Origin: Scatophagus argus
Taxonomy: Eukaryota; Chordata; Actinopteri; Scatophagidae
Direction: 5' to 3'
DNA: 64,000 bases
Assembly: GCF_020382885.2 (NCBI RefSeq)
Contig: NC_058504.1
Location: 9,972,519-10,036,518, forward strand
The notes beneath the pieces were generated by a model. It was not told the origin of the DNA. It was given only the letters and a program-made list of their open reading frames with translations, and searched no databases. Position 1 is the first letter of the stretch. The number at the start of each line of letters is the position of its first letter. The translations under genes were made by a program, and so were the position numbers. Positions 1 to 12,905 of this stretch are shown here, piece by piece.

Positions 1-201
1 CAATAGTAAACACCAAACTGCAAATAATACAGTCGGACGGTCCTGGTTAACAGACATGCGCTCCCGCTCGTGCACTTTGCTCGAGCGAGGTTCGCGCTTG
101 TGGGCGCGTTCACGTTGTGTATCCAGTGTGCGAGACCGACAATTCATCATCACAGTCCATTCAATTTCTACCCAGACGCTGACCTATTCAGAGCTACAGC
201 A
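1..201 (+). promoter_or_regulatory. cfl1: 5' leader / start region of the cofilin gene
   Basis: This stretch lies directly upstream of the isolated cofilin start codon and must contain at least part of its 5' UTR. No TATA box or clear initiator is visible, and the window begins here, so the promoter may be cut off. An open frame from 70 to 321 crosses the exon-intron border in another frame and is treated as chance. The transcription start cannot be fixed from sequence alone. Confidence 0.4.
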
Positions 202-3200
202 ATGGTAGGTTCAACAAACATTTTTCACGCCGTGTATTTTCGCTCGTTTGATTCGTATAGACTTGATCTCAAGATACGTGGCCGTTTGTGGTCAATTTGT
301 GCTTATTTTATAGACGATTGAAACAAGTTTTAGCATCAAACGTAGTAAGCCGGTCCTGTGCCGCAGGAGCCCCTGCTAGCGCCGGTGCTAGGCGGCGAAT
401 AGCTCCGCGTTCCGAGAGGCTGAACAACTTTCATCGACTGTAAATCCTTCAAATTCAGTTAATTTGCCTGCGGTACTTATTAAAAGATTGTGCTAAAGGA
501 CCAAATTAAGGGCTTAATATCCCCAAACAACTGGCGCCATTTCCTTCATCGCTCCGTGTTTAGCCGAGAAAAAGCAGAAAAGTCCAGTCTGTGTTAACGT
601 GCACACCGCTGTCATGACGCTGTTCCACCGTGTTTTCACTGCACCAAGTTTCCGTTACTTCACCTCTGCTTGTCGATGCTACTTCATTATTACAGCGCAG
701 CGCTGGCTGGCAGGTGCAGCAGCGCCCCAGGGCTAACGAGCTAACTGTATTGTTAGCTGAACTAGCTACGTTAGCAAAGGCAGAAAATGACATCCATTAT
801 GGCTGATGCTAGCTGTGATTTTCACGCTCTTTGTCTGTACACGGCTCCTTCGCTAACAGTGTCTTAGAGGCTGGCTAACTGCGTGTTTCAAATCTGGCCA
901 CTTTCCACTCACATTGGCACTACACGCACAATGTGTATGTTTATGGCCGACTTGTACTGCGATACAAAATGAATGAAATGACAAACTAACGGTTCGACGG
1001 AGCAGAGCTTTTCCTTATATAGCAAGCTAGCGCTCACATGTGCGTGTGCTGCATTCATGGCCCCACCCTGAATTTGGTGCAAAGACCATTTTGTTTGGTG
1101 CCGTATTTTAACGAATCGACAAATAGATTTACTTCACTGCCACTTGCGGCGTGATCATTTTATCGTGTGTTAATTCAAGTGTAGCAATTATCCGACGGAA
1201 TTGTCACCATTATGTAACTTCAGTTTGGCAGGGTTGGATCCGCTAGCTAAAGCTAACGGGCCGCTGTCTCCGGATCTTGGTCGTTACTGCGCATCTTTTT
1301 TTTCCCGCATCTAATTTACAGCCGTTTCTACACACTGCACGTTAGTCACGCCATTAGACTATTACTCGGTACCAAGAGGGAATAATTAACGGATGCCTTT
1401 ATTTATTTACACATACACAGTCATCAACATTAGAGAAGCATACAGATGCAGGATACAACAATATGTGTTGTGTCCATCAGAGCCAAGAAAAGAATCATAG
1501 AATTATATTTGCAATATAATACATTATATAACACAATTTTCTGTTGGAGTCCAGCTGTGTAATCTGCCGTCACAACAAAACAAACAGTTTGAATATAAAC
1601 CCATAAGGTCCGTCGTTAAAAGTGAAATTGGCTTGTGTGATGTAATTTTAAACGTTACTGTATGCAGAGGAATTCACAGTTTGGACTTTGACCACATTTA
1701 GATTGAGCTACTTGAACTTTGGCTTTTATAAAGGAAATTATGTATTGTTAAGATTAGATAAGGTGAGAGCTTTGTAATAATCACTGGTGGTGGTGGTCTT
1801 GGTTTGCTACTACAGGAAATAAAAACGAAACGAACATGGCGAATTAGGCTAAAGCCAGTCAGTGGGAAGGAAGAAGTGGAAACAAAGTGATTTTACTGAC
1901 TTTGCACAAGTAGCTCATATACAGACAAACACAGCATTTGGTCATAGTGTTTTTTTGTTTTTTAACATCACCATGGAGAAAGAAAGCAGTGACACATTTG
2001 TGCTGCTGCAGAGGCAAACGACGTATTGAAATGTGACTTTGCTGTAACTACAAGTAACAGACAAAATTCGTTTTGATGTGTGGGATTAAGGAAGTGAGTA
2101 AAGTTGTGTGCTGGTTAATTATTACTCTAAATTTTGCTGTTATCTCATACAGGTCTTTTACACCCTGAGTAAACAGAGTGCCCGTCTGTGTTGCTTTGCA
2201 GTGGGGTTCCTTTTCCGTCTTTTCCTGCCCCGTTATTTCCTTTTCATTGTTGTCCTTTTTTTCCATTGACACATTGCTGGTAGATAGCACTTCTCTTCCG
2301 TCTTTTCCTGAAGTTGCGTTTTCCTGTGATGGACTGTGGGCCCTAAACAGAGTCAGAAGACCTGATTGAGTTTGTAGAGCGGCTGTGACTCTGCGATGTG
2401 ACTTGTATTCTATATTTCTACAGAAGCCCCATTGTGACTGAGTCCTGCTCTGAAACACTTAATTCCTGACCGCACCCTCACCCACATGGTCATCTTTATG
2501 GTAGAGACACATGGCCGGGTCCCTGTGCTTGCAGAAAGAACTTATGTAATGTGTTATGCTTACTGATCCTGTCACAGAAACTTGGACACACCTGTTAGCT
2601 TAACTTCTTGAGTATTCCCGCTCGAAGTGGAGTGGTGGTGGACTTTGGTCAAGCAGAACAGGCCGCATATTTTGTTTCTGTCCTTTTCAGTATTACTAAA
2701 GTCTGACCTCATGCATAATAAATTGAATTAAAACGCTGTGCTGACTGAATCATCCATGTTGATTTTATTCGGACCAAACTCTTGTGACAAATATTTTTCA
2801 GATTCCATTACTTAAATCTTCCACAGCTGCCATCGCCAGGTCTAACAGCTTGTCACGGCCACACCTTTGCATTTCAGTCCTCCTTATCAGTCAGGCTCAT
2901 AAGGGGCATTGCTGCTGTGAGTGTGTGATAGTCACATGCCGCCCTCTCAGGCTTTTTTTTTTTTTTTTTTTGCTTCATCATGACTATTTACTGTACTTAA
3001 GTCATCAATTATGGCCTGTTAAAACAACGGCAACTGTTGCCTCATTCAGGCTGGAGTTCTGACAGACAGTATGTTCCAGTTGCTTGTTTTGTCCGACTGG
3101 TAGTTCAAAACTCAAAGATGGTTGGTCTAATATACTAAGAAAACAGCACAGCATGTGTTCATATTTGAAAAGCTTTGAAACCAATGAGCTGGTTTATGCA

Positions 3201-6050
3201 GTAGCACTTAAAGTGACATGAGCCTTTAGTAAGTTTATTTATCTTTTTATAACATCAAAGCTGCATTAATAAAGATAAAGCTTTGCGTAGGCTATCAAAT
3301 AGCTACCTACCTACCGGTTTGTAGGGCTAGTTGAATTTTATTTTCAATTATAATAATGAAGATGAAACAACAGTGCCTAGTGCTAAATGATTAATTGAAT
3401 AAACTGAAAGAAAGTCAGTTGCTCAAAATTCTGATAATCTTAATATTTTCAGTCATTTTCAAGCAAAAATATCAAAATGTTTGCGGGTGTTGAGCCTCTC
3501 AAATGTGAGGAGTTGCAGCTTCTCCTTGTCACTTGAAGATGTTATTTTGGAAAATTGCGATGAGGGTTTTTCACATTTTTTGCACGTGTTACGTTAAAAT
3601 AGTTGAAGATTATTATTAGTTGCGGTCTGAATTGTGTCACATTCAGTTTCACAATGAGAATTACATTGCAGCAGATCTTTGTCACATTTTACATACCAAA
3701 TAAAAATGACATTATTATAATGATGAAAAATAAATGGGAAATGAAAAAATATTACTTTTATTATTACTGTTTGTTATTATATTAAATTCAAAGAAATCAA
3801 CCAATAAGACAAAACATTTTTAGTCATGTTAAATAATCTTAATCTCAATATACACCGGAAAAAAAAAAAAATCATATCCAGGGCCAAGCATGTTTAGAAA
3901 TTATGTTTCTTCACACACACGCACACACACCCTGGTGTTTGTATTAGGTGATTGCAGATTGGTGATTCCAGCCACTCGAGATTTCACAGACTCGTTCAAG
4001 AACAAACATGGAGGCAGACTGTCTTCATTAGCTGGTTGTACTTGTACTATGTTTTGTACAAAAAACCCCAATATACTCATATTGTTGGTATGACATATGA
4101 GTACCAGTAAATGTCCTGTTTGTGCTGTTGGCTTGTTTCGGTTTTACACGAGTATGCAGGTCCTGTCGGTGATACTTACCGGTCGGCTCGCTCTTAGTTT
4201 TTGCTTCAATAGTCTGTCGCCGTTTCCTTCACACTACATTATTCCACGTCAGTCAAGAATCAAACATGTTGAATGTAAACCCTTCACACTACTGTATCAT
4301 TTGGGCAGTAAATTCCACAAACCGCCTAAATTAACCGGTCGTTCTCTCCACAGGCCTCCGGTGTGAAAGTCACAGATGAAGTTATCGCCGTCTTCAATGA
4401 CATGAAGGTGCGTAAGGCTCAGGCGAACGAGGATGAGAAGAGGAAGAGGAAGAAGGCCATTCTGTTCTGCATAAGCAAGGACCTCAAGAACATTGTTCTG
4501 GATGATGGCAAAGAGATCCTGTTGGGTGACTTGGGAACCACCGTCCAGGACCCCTACCAGCACTTTGTGAAGATGCTGCCCCCAGACGACTGCCGCTACG
4601 CCCTGTATGATGCCACCTACGAGACCAAAGAAACAAAGAAGGAGGATCTGGTCTTTATCTTCTGGTGAGGCAGATATTATGACACGTTAAAGAGTTTATG
4701 ACCACAATTATCACAACATTTGGCTTTAATCACCTCCCCCTCCATGCGTTTGCAGGGCTCCAGAAACTGCTCCCTTGAAGAGCAAGATGATCTATGCCAG
4801 CTCAAAAGATGCTATCAAGAGAAAATTTGAAGGTAAATATTTGTGTATGTTCTTTTGGTTCTGCTGATTTTTAACAGTTTGATGGCCACAAAGCTGCAGG
4901 CGCCACCATAAATAAATATAAAAACCCCGACCTTAGCCACCCCTAATCCACGTCCTAAAGCTGTGCTAATCATCTGACAGGAGTCGCTCAGATTGACAAA
5001 CCCTCAGGCAGTTATCACCTGACTCTACACAGCATCTTGGTGTCGTGTAGGGGTTTTTTGTTTGTTTGTTTAAGCTGGGATTGTCACCCTCTGGGTTTTC
5101 AGACAAAGCGACCTGGAGGAGAACATAGTGGAGCAGCTAGTGAACACAATCAGTGTGTTTTAGACCAGAAACACAAATACACATGGCTGCTGACGCTGCC
5201 TTGTGTGTGTGTGTGTGTTAGATGTGTAAATTTGTTAGTAAGTTTGTGTATTGTTTAGTGATGATAATGTCAACAGGTTGTTCTACTGCCCCCCTGTGGT
5301 CAAAGGGATTAAAATTGTTTAAAAACTTCTTAATGCATGAACATAACCCTTAATTTAAACTGAGGATTGAGATATAAGGTATTAATGTAGATTTTGTTTT
5401 TTTGTTTTTTCATAATCTCATATCTGCCATTTTAAACATGACATCACTGTAGGAGACTAAATGTTTGTTAGGCCTGTGTGTCGTCTCTACGTGTGTGCAG
5501 ACCTGCTGCTGGTACTCACCACCTCCACATTTAAGTAATTCTCCATTTTTAACAAGTGGGACCCACATGCCTTGTATTTTTTTGATTTGATTTTTTTTTT
5601 TTTTTTTTTGGATTGGAAAAAAAACACTATTCTGCATTTGTGCTTTTCATTCATCTCTGTGCTAATGCCGCCATTCACCAGAGCGTGTTTATAGATATAT
5701 ACAGCAGGCTTGTACAATCAAATCCCTGGCTTGGGCTATAAGACAGTACATACCGTCAAACAACATACATTTGTCCACCATCAGATTTGGCGATCAGTGA
5801 GCGGGACTATTTTATGTTTGGTCACCAGACATTCATTACTAACAACCCGGTTTGATAAAAGTGATCATACAGTGAGATTTATGTCTTGGTTTTTAAAACT
5901 GGTACAACATTGTAACTTTGACATGATTCCCCCCCAGGTATTAAGCATGAGTGGCAGGTGAACGGTTTGGAAGACCTCAAAGACCGGCACACCCTGGCAG
6001 AAAAGCTCGGCGGTTCGTCAGTAATCAGCCTGGAAGGATGCCCTATATAA
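202..6050 (+). CDS. cfl1: Cofilin (cfl1-type), actin-depolymerising factor, 4 exons
   Basis: Actin-binding protein that severs and depolymerises F-actin in the cytoplasm and carries actin into the nucleus. Coding exons: 202-204 (only the ATG, then GTAGGT), 4354-4664, 4756-4832 and 5938-6050. The splices restore one frame of 167 residues, the usual cofilin length is 166. Seen: N-terminal MASG with Ser3, the LIM-kinase target; basic nuclear-localisation run KRKRKK at about 30-35; the ADF core with [15 protein letters not shown]; and the actin-binding helix after Trp105 with [18 protein letters not shown] start codon alone in exon 1 is the known CFL1/CFL2 structure and decides the start. Intron 1 is 4.1 kb. 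Residues such as [12 protein letters not shown] favour cfl1 over cfl2, but a teleost cfl1-like duplicate cannot be excluded. The tail ends GCPI, where mammalian cofilins end GKPL. It converges on prss23. Confidence 0.93.
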
Positions 6051-6985
6051 ATACTGCCCCTCCCTCCCTCCCGGCTTCAGTCGAGGCCTCTCAGACACAT
6101 CTGTTGGGTTTAGCTGTTCATTCCAGTGTGGTTTGGAGAAGGGCAAAAGCAGAACCAGCACCGATTGTGGGACTCTTTGGGTGGGATATTGTGGGTGGGT
6201 ATGAGGGTCAAGTGACAGACAAAAAAAACCCAAAAAACAAAAAAAAAATAATTCCATAAATGCAGACTGTCATTCCAGTTCATGCAACATAAAGAATATG
6301 AAGAAAACACACACACACACACACACACACTCACTAAGGAAAAACATTAAGATACAACTGAGGAAGGATGATGATGAAGATGATAAACTGAAATACACAT
6401 ATTATTCATGTTTGAGGACAGGGTTTTGTTCTTTTCGGGTTCCATTTGAATGATTACAGAGAAAGGGACAGGCAAAAAGATTTCCCACCATTGATTCCTG
6501 ACAAATCGTACTTTTTATTATTATTTTTTTTTTTTTTTGCCAAACTTCTAGTTAAGTTTTGTAAGCGTGTAGTTGAGACTAGGTGTTGTATGAACTAATT
6601 CACTCTTGATTGCACAAGACGTAACAAAACTTTCTTTGGGGGAACACGGTTAAATATATATATTTTTTGTTTTGTTATTCCATTGTTTTGTTTTTTTTTC
6701 TCTCTCTCTTACTTTTTGAACATGCAAATTCCAAAACTTGAGTGATTCCTTTTCATTTCCAGCTCTGGGTCAGAAAACCACAGCATTTGATGTAGTAAAC
6801 GGACAACATTCCTCGTACTTGTTAAAAGCAGGAGCCTCTTCATTTAAAAACTTTGGTGTTATGAAGGTCTGATGGGGAGCGATGTGTATATGAAAGACCA
6901 GCGGTCAGAGTTAAGACTGAATATTGAATGGTGGATGTTTTGTATCGTCTCCTTATCTCTAATAAAAAGCACTAAACTACTGACT
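6051..6985 (+). other. cfl1: Cofilin 3' UTR with polyadenylation signal
   Basis: Untranslated sequence follows the TAA at 6048-6050. An AATAAA at 6961-6966 is the first canonical signal, and a second lies at 7376-7381, so two 3' ends are possible. The stretch contains a 24-base AC repeat at 6307-6330. It faces the 3' end of prss23, whose own signal is at 7591-7596, leaving only about 0.6 kb between the genes. Confidence 0.5.
6307..6330. repeat. (AC)12 microsatellite in cofilin 3' UTR
   Basis: A perfect dinucleotide run of 24 bases, seen directly. It would be transcribed in the cofilin 3' UTR. Confidence 0.9.
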
Positions 6986-7590
6986 TGTTCTTGCTCTTTT
7001 TCCACTTTTTTTTCTTTACTTGAGCTATTAGCCTACTTCTTAAGATTCGTGACATTTCAGATTCTTGGTGTTTTGTTGCACGTCAGGTAGATTTCTCTGA
7101 CATTATTCTCTAACATCATGGTTATGGTTGGCACCTATTGTAAAGGAAACTGCTTCATTGTTACAGCACAAACAATTAATAAAGAATACACTCATCCAGT
7201 TCAGTTACAGATGAAAGTAACAATTATTTTGTTGAAAATTGCTTTTAAAAACGCCTGTCACAATATCCCGAATCCCGAGTTGGACTATTCAAACACCTTG
7301 TTCTGTCCAACAACGTAAACCTCAAAGATTACTCGGTTTGCTATCATGGAACACGCACTGAGAAAGAAAACCTCAAATAAAAGGAAAAGGAAACAATTTA
7401 CTTTCGGATATTTCTTGTTTTCTACTGCCAATTGGCTCAACGATAAATTCAATTTAAGCCCAGCTGGAGCGCTTGTCTCGTCCTCAGATTCATTGATGCA
7501 GTACCTGTTATGACCACAGGAGGGAACCCCAACACCACTCCTGAAGCCAAGTCAAGCCTGACTACTGACACAAACAATGTTATAAATCTC

Positions 7591-8243
7591 TTTATTAAAA
7601 TATATCAAGCATTTTTCTAAAAAATAAAATTAACATTCTGTCCAGTCTGCACTGAGAAGAGCCTACTGTCTGCCGAAACGTTAATGAACAGAATGATCTT
7701 TGAAGAGCTTTAGAAAAATAAAATAAAATAAAATAAACCATTTCCCCAAAGTCAGGAAAGAGAGTGGGAAAGATGTAAAAGGCAAAATGGCAACAGGCTG
7801 CTGTCATCCACAGTAGGAAAATTATCTGGTACTACTGACACACTAGGAAAAGCGTTTTTTTTTCCCCCTCTTGTAAAAAGTGGTTTAAGTTAATACTGTG
7901 GAAACACTGTGTTAATAATATGACTGCGGGCAAAAACATATTAAAAGATGCCGTGGTGATGATCTCACAGACAGAGTTGTTTAAAAGGCCCAGAGGTTAC
8001 ATGGAGCCGATTAAACCCATGAGAGAAATAACTCAGTGAAGTCAGTGAGTAGTTCTGCTCTACTGGTGCGTCACTGACGGATGTTGTTTTTGTATGGATT
8101 TACTCCAGTTTCACTCTTTGTTTAGGGGAACTTAGACACTTCACTACGCATTTTTTTTTACAGTCACTTAGTGCTTTCTTGTGTTTTTCATACTATACTT
8201 TCAAAACCTCCTCCTTGTCCTTTTGACCTACTTTTGTCCCTTC
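7591..8243 (-). other. prss23: prss23 3' UTR and polyadenylation signal
   Basis: On the minus strand an AATAAA (plus-strand TTTATT at 7591-7596) lies about 650 bases after the prss23 stop codon. No other gene signal is present between, so this is read as the 3' UTR of prss23. Confidence 0.5.
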
Positions 8244-9401
8244 TCAGTCCTGTCCACAGTCTAGTCCGTTGCCGTGCAGCCAGTAACAGATCTGAGCAAA
8301 CTTCAGAGGAGTGATGCGCACGGCCACATTATAATCCCGGTTCTCCCCGTCTATCTCCAGCCACTGGTGTCCAGAGAAAATGCCAATGACTTTCCTCTCC
8401 CAGCGCTCTAAACTGTTGTCCCATACTCTTCCATACACCCCAGAGCCGCTCGCTCCGGGTCGGGCATCGCAGTGCTGGTATATCAGGTCACTGGACTCTT
8501 CTTCCACAGGACAAAATCTGTACACCAGCTCCCCGGACCTGTCGCTGTCAAAACCAGAGAAGTGGATGCGCTTCCCTGCCAGGTCGTCAGAGGAGGGAGC
8601 CACGGAGAGACGCATGAAAGGACGTCTGTGAGGCCAACGCAGCTCCAGCAGGGCATAATCAAAGTCCATGCTGATCTCCTGAGGGCCCTGGATCCAGCCC
8701 TTTGGCACACGGGTACGTTTCACCCTCACCCAGCGGACCATAGGCTTCTTGGCGGAAGCGAGGCCGGCCTTGGTAGCATTGATGGACGGAGGAATCAGGA
8801 AGCCCACCCTGAGCTTCCGTGCCCCCTTGACATAATCCTTCCCATCATGCACACAGTGGGCAGCTGTGAGGACATGCTGCTGAGACACAAGAACGCCGGT
8901 GCAGCCGGTGGAGATCCGCACAGCTGTGGAGAAAGGGTAGTCCAACAGGAACTTGTCACCTTGGATGTTAAAACGTCCGTCTGCTCCGTAGATCTGCCGC
9001 CTCACACGTTTGTGCCTGCGTTTATCTCTTGATCCTCTCCGCTGCGGAGCAAAGTGATCCGTGCCCTTTCCAAACTCCTCATCACCCTCCACATCTACCG
9101 TAGTGAGAGTGCGGGAGCCGTCAGCATACAGCGTCTCAAAGGCCAGCTTCTCCGTGAGCTGCTCCCTCTGGGCCTCCCACTCTCCTCTGTGGAAGCAGCT
9201 CGAGTTGCAGTGAGTGGAGAAGTCCAGTTGAGTGTGAGCGCTGAAACGGGGGCGGATGAGAGGCATTGGTGCATGGGGCACCAGCGTGGGGACGTGGACT
9301 TGGGGTTGGTGAGGAGGGTGCAGGAAGGACAGGGTGAGAGGGAGGACGAGCTGGAGGAACAGGAGCAGGTGAGTCGAGAGGCAGCTCTCACGTGGCGTCA
9401 T
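8244..9401 (-). CDS. prss23: Serine protease 23 (prss23), secreted trypsin-like protease
   Basis: A secreted trypsin-fold protease of 385 residues (human PRSS23 has 383), coded in one exon as usual for this gene. Seen: a hydrophobic signal segment at about 11-28; a basic furin-like site RVRR at 132-135 before QIYG; the catalytic triad His182 (LTAAHC), Asp248 (MDFDYALLEL) and Ser318 (PGASGSGVY); and a long conserved tail with FSGHQW and VAVRITPLK. All three catalytic residues are present, unlike the related PRSS35, which is thought to lack the serine. The ATG at 9401 was chosen because a splice acceptor (TTGTTGCAG) ends at 9419, so the longer frame up to 9449 would begin in the intron. Its role in vertebrates includes ovary and endothelial remodelling; the substrate is not settled. 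Confidence 0.95.
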   Translation of the reverse strand: MTPRESCLSTHLLLFLQLVLPLTLSFLHPPHQPQVHVPTLVPHAPMPLIRPRFSAHTQLDFSTHCNSSCFHRGEWEAQREQLTEKLAFETLYADGSRTLTTVDVEGDEEFGKGTDHFAPQRRGSRDKRRHKRVRRQIYGADGRFNIQGDKFLLDYPFSTAVRISTGCTGVLVSQQHVLTAAHCVHDGKDYVKGARKLRVGFLIPPSINATKAGLASAKKPMVRWVRVKRTRVPKGWIQGPQEISMDFDYALLELRWPHRRPFMRLSVAPSSDDLAGKRIHFSGFDSDRSGELVYRFCPVEEESSDLIYQHCDARPGASGSGVYGRVWDNSLERWERKVIGIFSGHQWLEIDGENRDYNVAVRITPLKFAQICYWLHGNGLDCGQD

Positions 9402-11049
9402 CGCGGTGACAGAAAACACTGCAACAACACGGAAAATAATCACACACATGAGAAAGAGAGCTTATCCTTGAGAGATTGTATGCATTCCTACACGTCTGTC
9501 AAGGAAACAACTCACAGCCTCACAAACACACAAACTAATGCCTCATGATGACTGATGACTGCCGATAATAAATCACGGAGCCTATGCAAGTGAGGTCAGC
9601 TTGCAAAATCTTATGTTGCAATGCAGGCCAGGAGTTTCATCTGGTGTGGCGAGGCAACAATGAAGCCCTTGTTCCTATATTATAGATTACCAGGAAAATA
9701 GGATTTCAGTATGATGGAGACAAACAAGCATTTTTATTCCGGTTTGGTACAAAAGTCACAGACAAATTCCAAGAGAAGAAAAGAAACGGTTCAGTTAAAG
9801 CAGAAGCACGGCGGCCACAAGCATCACTGAGATGCCATAACAAGGCTGAGTGGTAAAAGTCCTAAAAGCAGAAGAAAGGCAGTGCGTGATTACATGAAAC
9901 ATCATTTAGAAAAACACATGTACCTGGACGTCATGTACAGCAAACCGAATAGGTGAACAAGAGGTTGGGCTGTTACAGTGAAACCCTCCAATCAAATATT
10001 TGCCAAAGCTCAGAGGTAAGAAGTTGTTTTCCGTCAAACATTAACTTCTTCACAGTGTACGTGAGGCTTTCAGGGCGGATTAGCAGGGACAAGGAGATAC
10101 TTGATCTCCTCTAAAGGCTGTGGACCCTGAGGCACTCATGGCATGAAGAGAGCAGGTGTGTGTAAAAAGTGAAAAGAAACAAGTCAAGGCACGGAGACCA
10201 AAACACAGCATTATTCCTAACAAAGGGCAGGGTGGGGCCTGTTCTCACACCTATGTGCTATCTCATATAACACCACAAAGGAGACAGAGTTACAAAAAGG
10301 AGCTCCTGTTGGCTGAGAAAGTACATGTTCCTTCCACGCCGATGTGTCGGGCGCACGACAGCTGTGGCGTACAATTACACCAGCTACAGAGGATCTTAAG
10401 TGCTAAACTGGCTGGTGGAGAAATATATTATCCAGGGTGTGGTAAAACAGTTATAATTTATGTAAAACCAGTGTTGAAACACATTGTTTGACTCTCAAGT
10501 AGCTCTTCCTAAGGTTTCAAAGGCTCATTCTGGTGGAAACCACAGGCAAATAATCCAGAGGACACCCCTGTGCGAATGTGGCAACATATAACTGGAGGCA
10601 AGACGGTGGGAGAGTGTTGATTTTTGGGCTGTCTCAGTATGAAGACTATGGTGCATCCTCAGAGAAAAAAAAAGCTGTGCAAATGAATCTTCTTACAGTT
10701 ACTGTATTGCAAAAAGTCTACTCTTTCAGTGCAGAGACAACACAGACAGGCACTCAAAACACTCTGCAGTCTTAGGCCTACAGAAGACTCCCTGTTCAGC
10801 ATCTAAAGTTTGATCTGATATATTTGCAGCAGAGCCACACTAAGTTCACCTTCTTCTAGCAGCTGTCCCGCATCAGAGAAGCACAAGCTCTGCGTCACGT
10901 TTGACTGGGAAGATGGACGAAGGGACAAGGCGGAGAAGAGAAATCTCATACAAACATTCATCATGTAATGTTTGACCCTATCCCAAAACCCTGGCCCGGT
11001 ATACCCACACAGACAACTCCAAATCAGACCACTAATTCGACTGTTTTAC

Positions 11050-11400
11050 CTCCTGGTCAGAGATCTGGTCCCGGTTTACATCTCAGTCAAGTTTTCCTCT
11101 CCATCAGACGAGCCCTTCAGGATCACTTCCCAGGTTTTCCTCATCATCCTCGGTGACCGGCAGGTAGTTTCTCCCTCCTCTCTATCTCCGAGCCTGTCCT
11201 CCAGAGGGGAAATCTCGCTCGCTCTGTCGCAGCGTGTACAAATAAAGCGACATGTGCCGGGTGTCTCGGGATGTCTTCTTCAGAAACCTGACCAGCTCAG
11301 ACAGACAGACGGCCAAAAATAAAAGTCTCTTGTCTGAAAAGACGTGTTTACCCGCTCTGAAGCGCCGTGCCTCAAGGTCCTAGCGCCCCGCCTCCGTCCT
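11050..11400 (-). promoter_or_regulatory. prss23: Putative prss23 promoter and non-coding first exon
   Basis: A GC-rich island stands out from the AT-rich surroundings. On the minus strand it has a GC-box-like core (GGAGGCGGGGC, about 11388-11398) and a possible splice donor GAG|GTAAAA at 11050/11049. The prss23 coding exon starts after an acceptor at 9419, so a non-coding exon upstream is needed, and this is the best candidate. A transcript is not proven. Confidence 0.35.
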
Positions 11401-11551
11401 TTCTGCTAACTGAGGAGGGGGGGTATTAGCTAGTGATGTGATACCACTTTCATATAAACCGTGAAAAACACCTTATTATCACACTTTATTTTTAAATTCA
11501 TAACTCGCAATAATAAGTAAAAAGAAGAACTCAATACACCAAGATACAGAC

Positions 11552-11571
11552 ATATATATATATATATATAT
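11552..11571. repeat. (AT)10 microsatellite
   Basis: A perfect AT dinucleotide run of 20 bases just upstream of the putative prss23 promoter. Confidence 0.9.
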
Positions 11572-12714
11572 GAAATTCTTGTTTGTACGTAAATAAGTTA
11601 AGCTAGGCTATACTGTTAGCTACGAGGCTAGCTGTGAGGCTGTGCGTGGTGCCTGTTGTTGATTTGAGCTAAGGGTTGACGTCAACATGTTAACATTCAC
11701 ATTTTTAGCAGTTGCAATGTTTAGCTCGTGTTCATCATCTTAGGTTAGCATGTTAGCATGCCAACATTCGCTTCACACAGTATGACTGAGGCTAATGGGA
11801 ATGTCATTCATTTTGCAGGTTTTTAGTCAAGAAGAAATTAAAAATTTTACCAGATGATACCCTGGAGAGAACGTTAAGGGATCACCAAAGTTGCAGTTCA
11901 TCATAAGGGAAAAAGTCCAGTAAAATATGGCAAATAAGACATTTCACTCAAACACCATGAAAGCCTCTTGGTGAAATGTCTGTAGGCTACAAACTTGTGT
12001 AGCCTACTAATGCCTTCCGTAGGTGTTGAGACATTTTATAGGACAGGTTAAAATTTGACCTGTATTTGGAAGTTAGGGGCTCTCGTGATCTTTAAGATTC
12101 ATCTTCACAGAAACATGACTGTTCATAGCCCACAAAAGTTTATGGAAATCCATTTGAGATGGTCTACAGTGTTTCAGTTTGGATTGAGCAACTGACATTG
12201 CCACTCCTACAACCAATAAAAAATATATTTAAAAATATATTTATTTAACATAAGAGCAGAATAAGGAGTATGGACAAGATTTAGGAGATTTAGTGGTTAA
12301 TCCATTAGCATTAAGTTCTGTTCTCCAGTGTATGGAAAGCAAATTTGCGATTAGTGGAGTCAAGTACCAGACGACAACAACTCTTAGCAGCGAAATTGTA
12401 ATGATTACTACATTTTGATATTCTTTTTAATCAATCGATCAAATACTCATTTCACTGAAATGGCAAACAATAATGACAAATGGCACTTAGAAGTTATATG
12501 CAGATGTTTCACTTTGAGCAACAAAAACTCCAGCAGGAAACACTTGTTTGCACTTCGCAGCAACATCAGCAAATATATGGTGTTTTTAAAAGGTAAGTCA
12601 CTAAATCAATTAAAACCAAACTAACAAAAACAGACTATGTACCGTTTCAGCACTAGTCACCTTAACCAGATAGATTTGCTGACTGATTTGCTTTCAGGCA
12701 AAGTATCCCAGTAA

Positions 12715-12905
12715 ATCAGAATCAGAATCAGAAAAGACTTTAGTGCCATTGTAAGTGAAGAGGTTTCACATTACTAGGAATTTGTCTTGGCGATTGGTGC
12801 ATACATAGAACGTAACAAGTAACATATAGAAGAATAAGATAAAATAAAATAAAATAGAATAGAATAAAGTAAAAACAAAATAAAATAAGTAAAATAAATA
12901 TGTTT
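12715..12905 (-). mobile_element. LINE 3' tail fragment
   Basis: The sequence begins with tandem AATCAG units, continues through ACTTTAGTGCCATTG and AGGAATTTGTCTTGG, and ends in AAAAT/AAAAG-type A-rich repeats. The pattern matches the 3' ends of fish non-LTR retrotransposons that read AATCAGCTTTATTGGCC and AAGGAATTTG. It carries no reverse transcriptase and is a 5'-truncated copy. The family name cannot be fixed by eye. Confidence 0.5.

Noticed and set aside
8472-9548. Plus-strand frames (186 and 164 codons) opposite prss23
   Set aside because: They are shadows of the minus-strand prss23 exon, which has a full catalytic triad.
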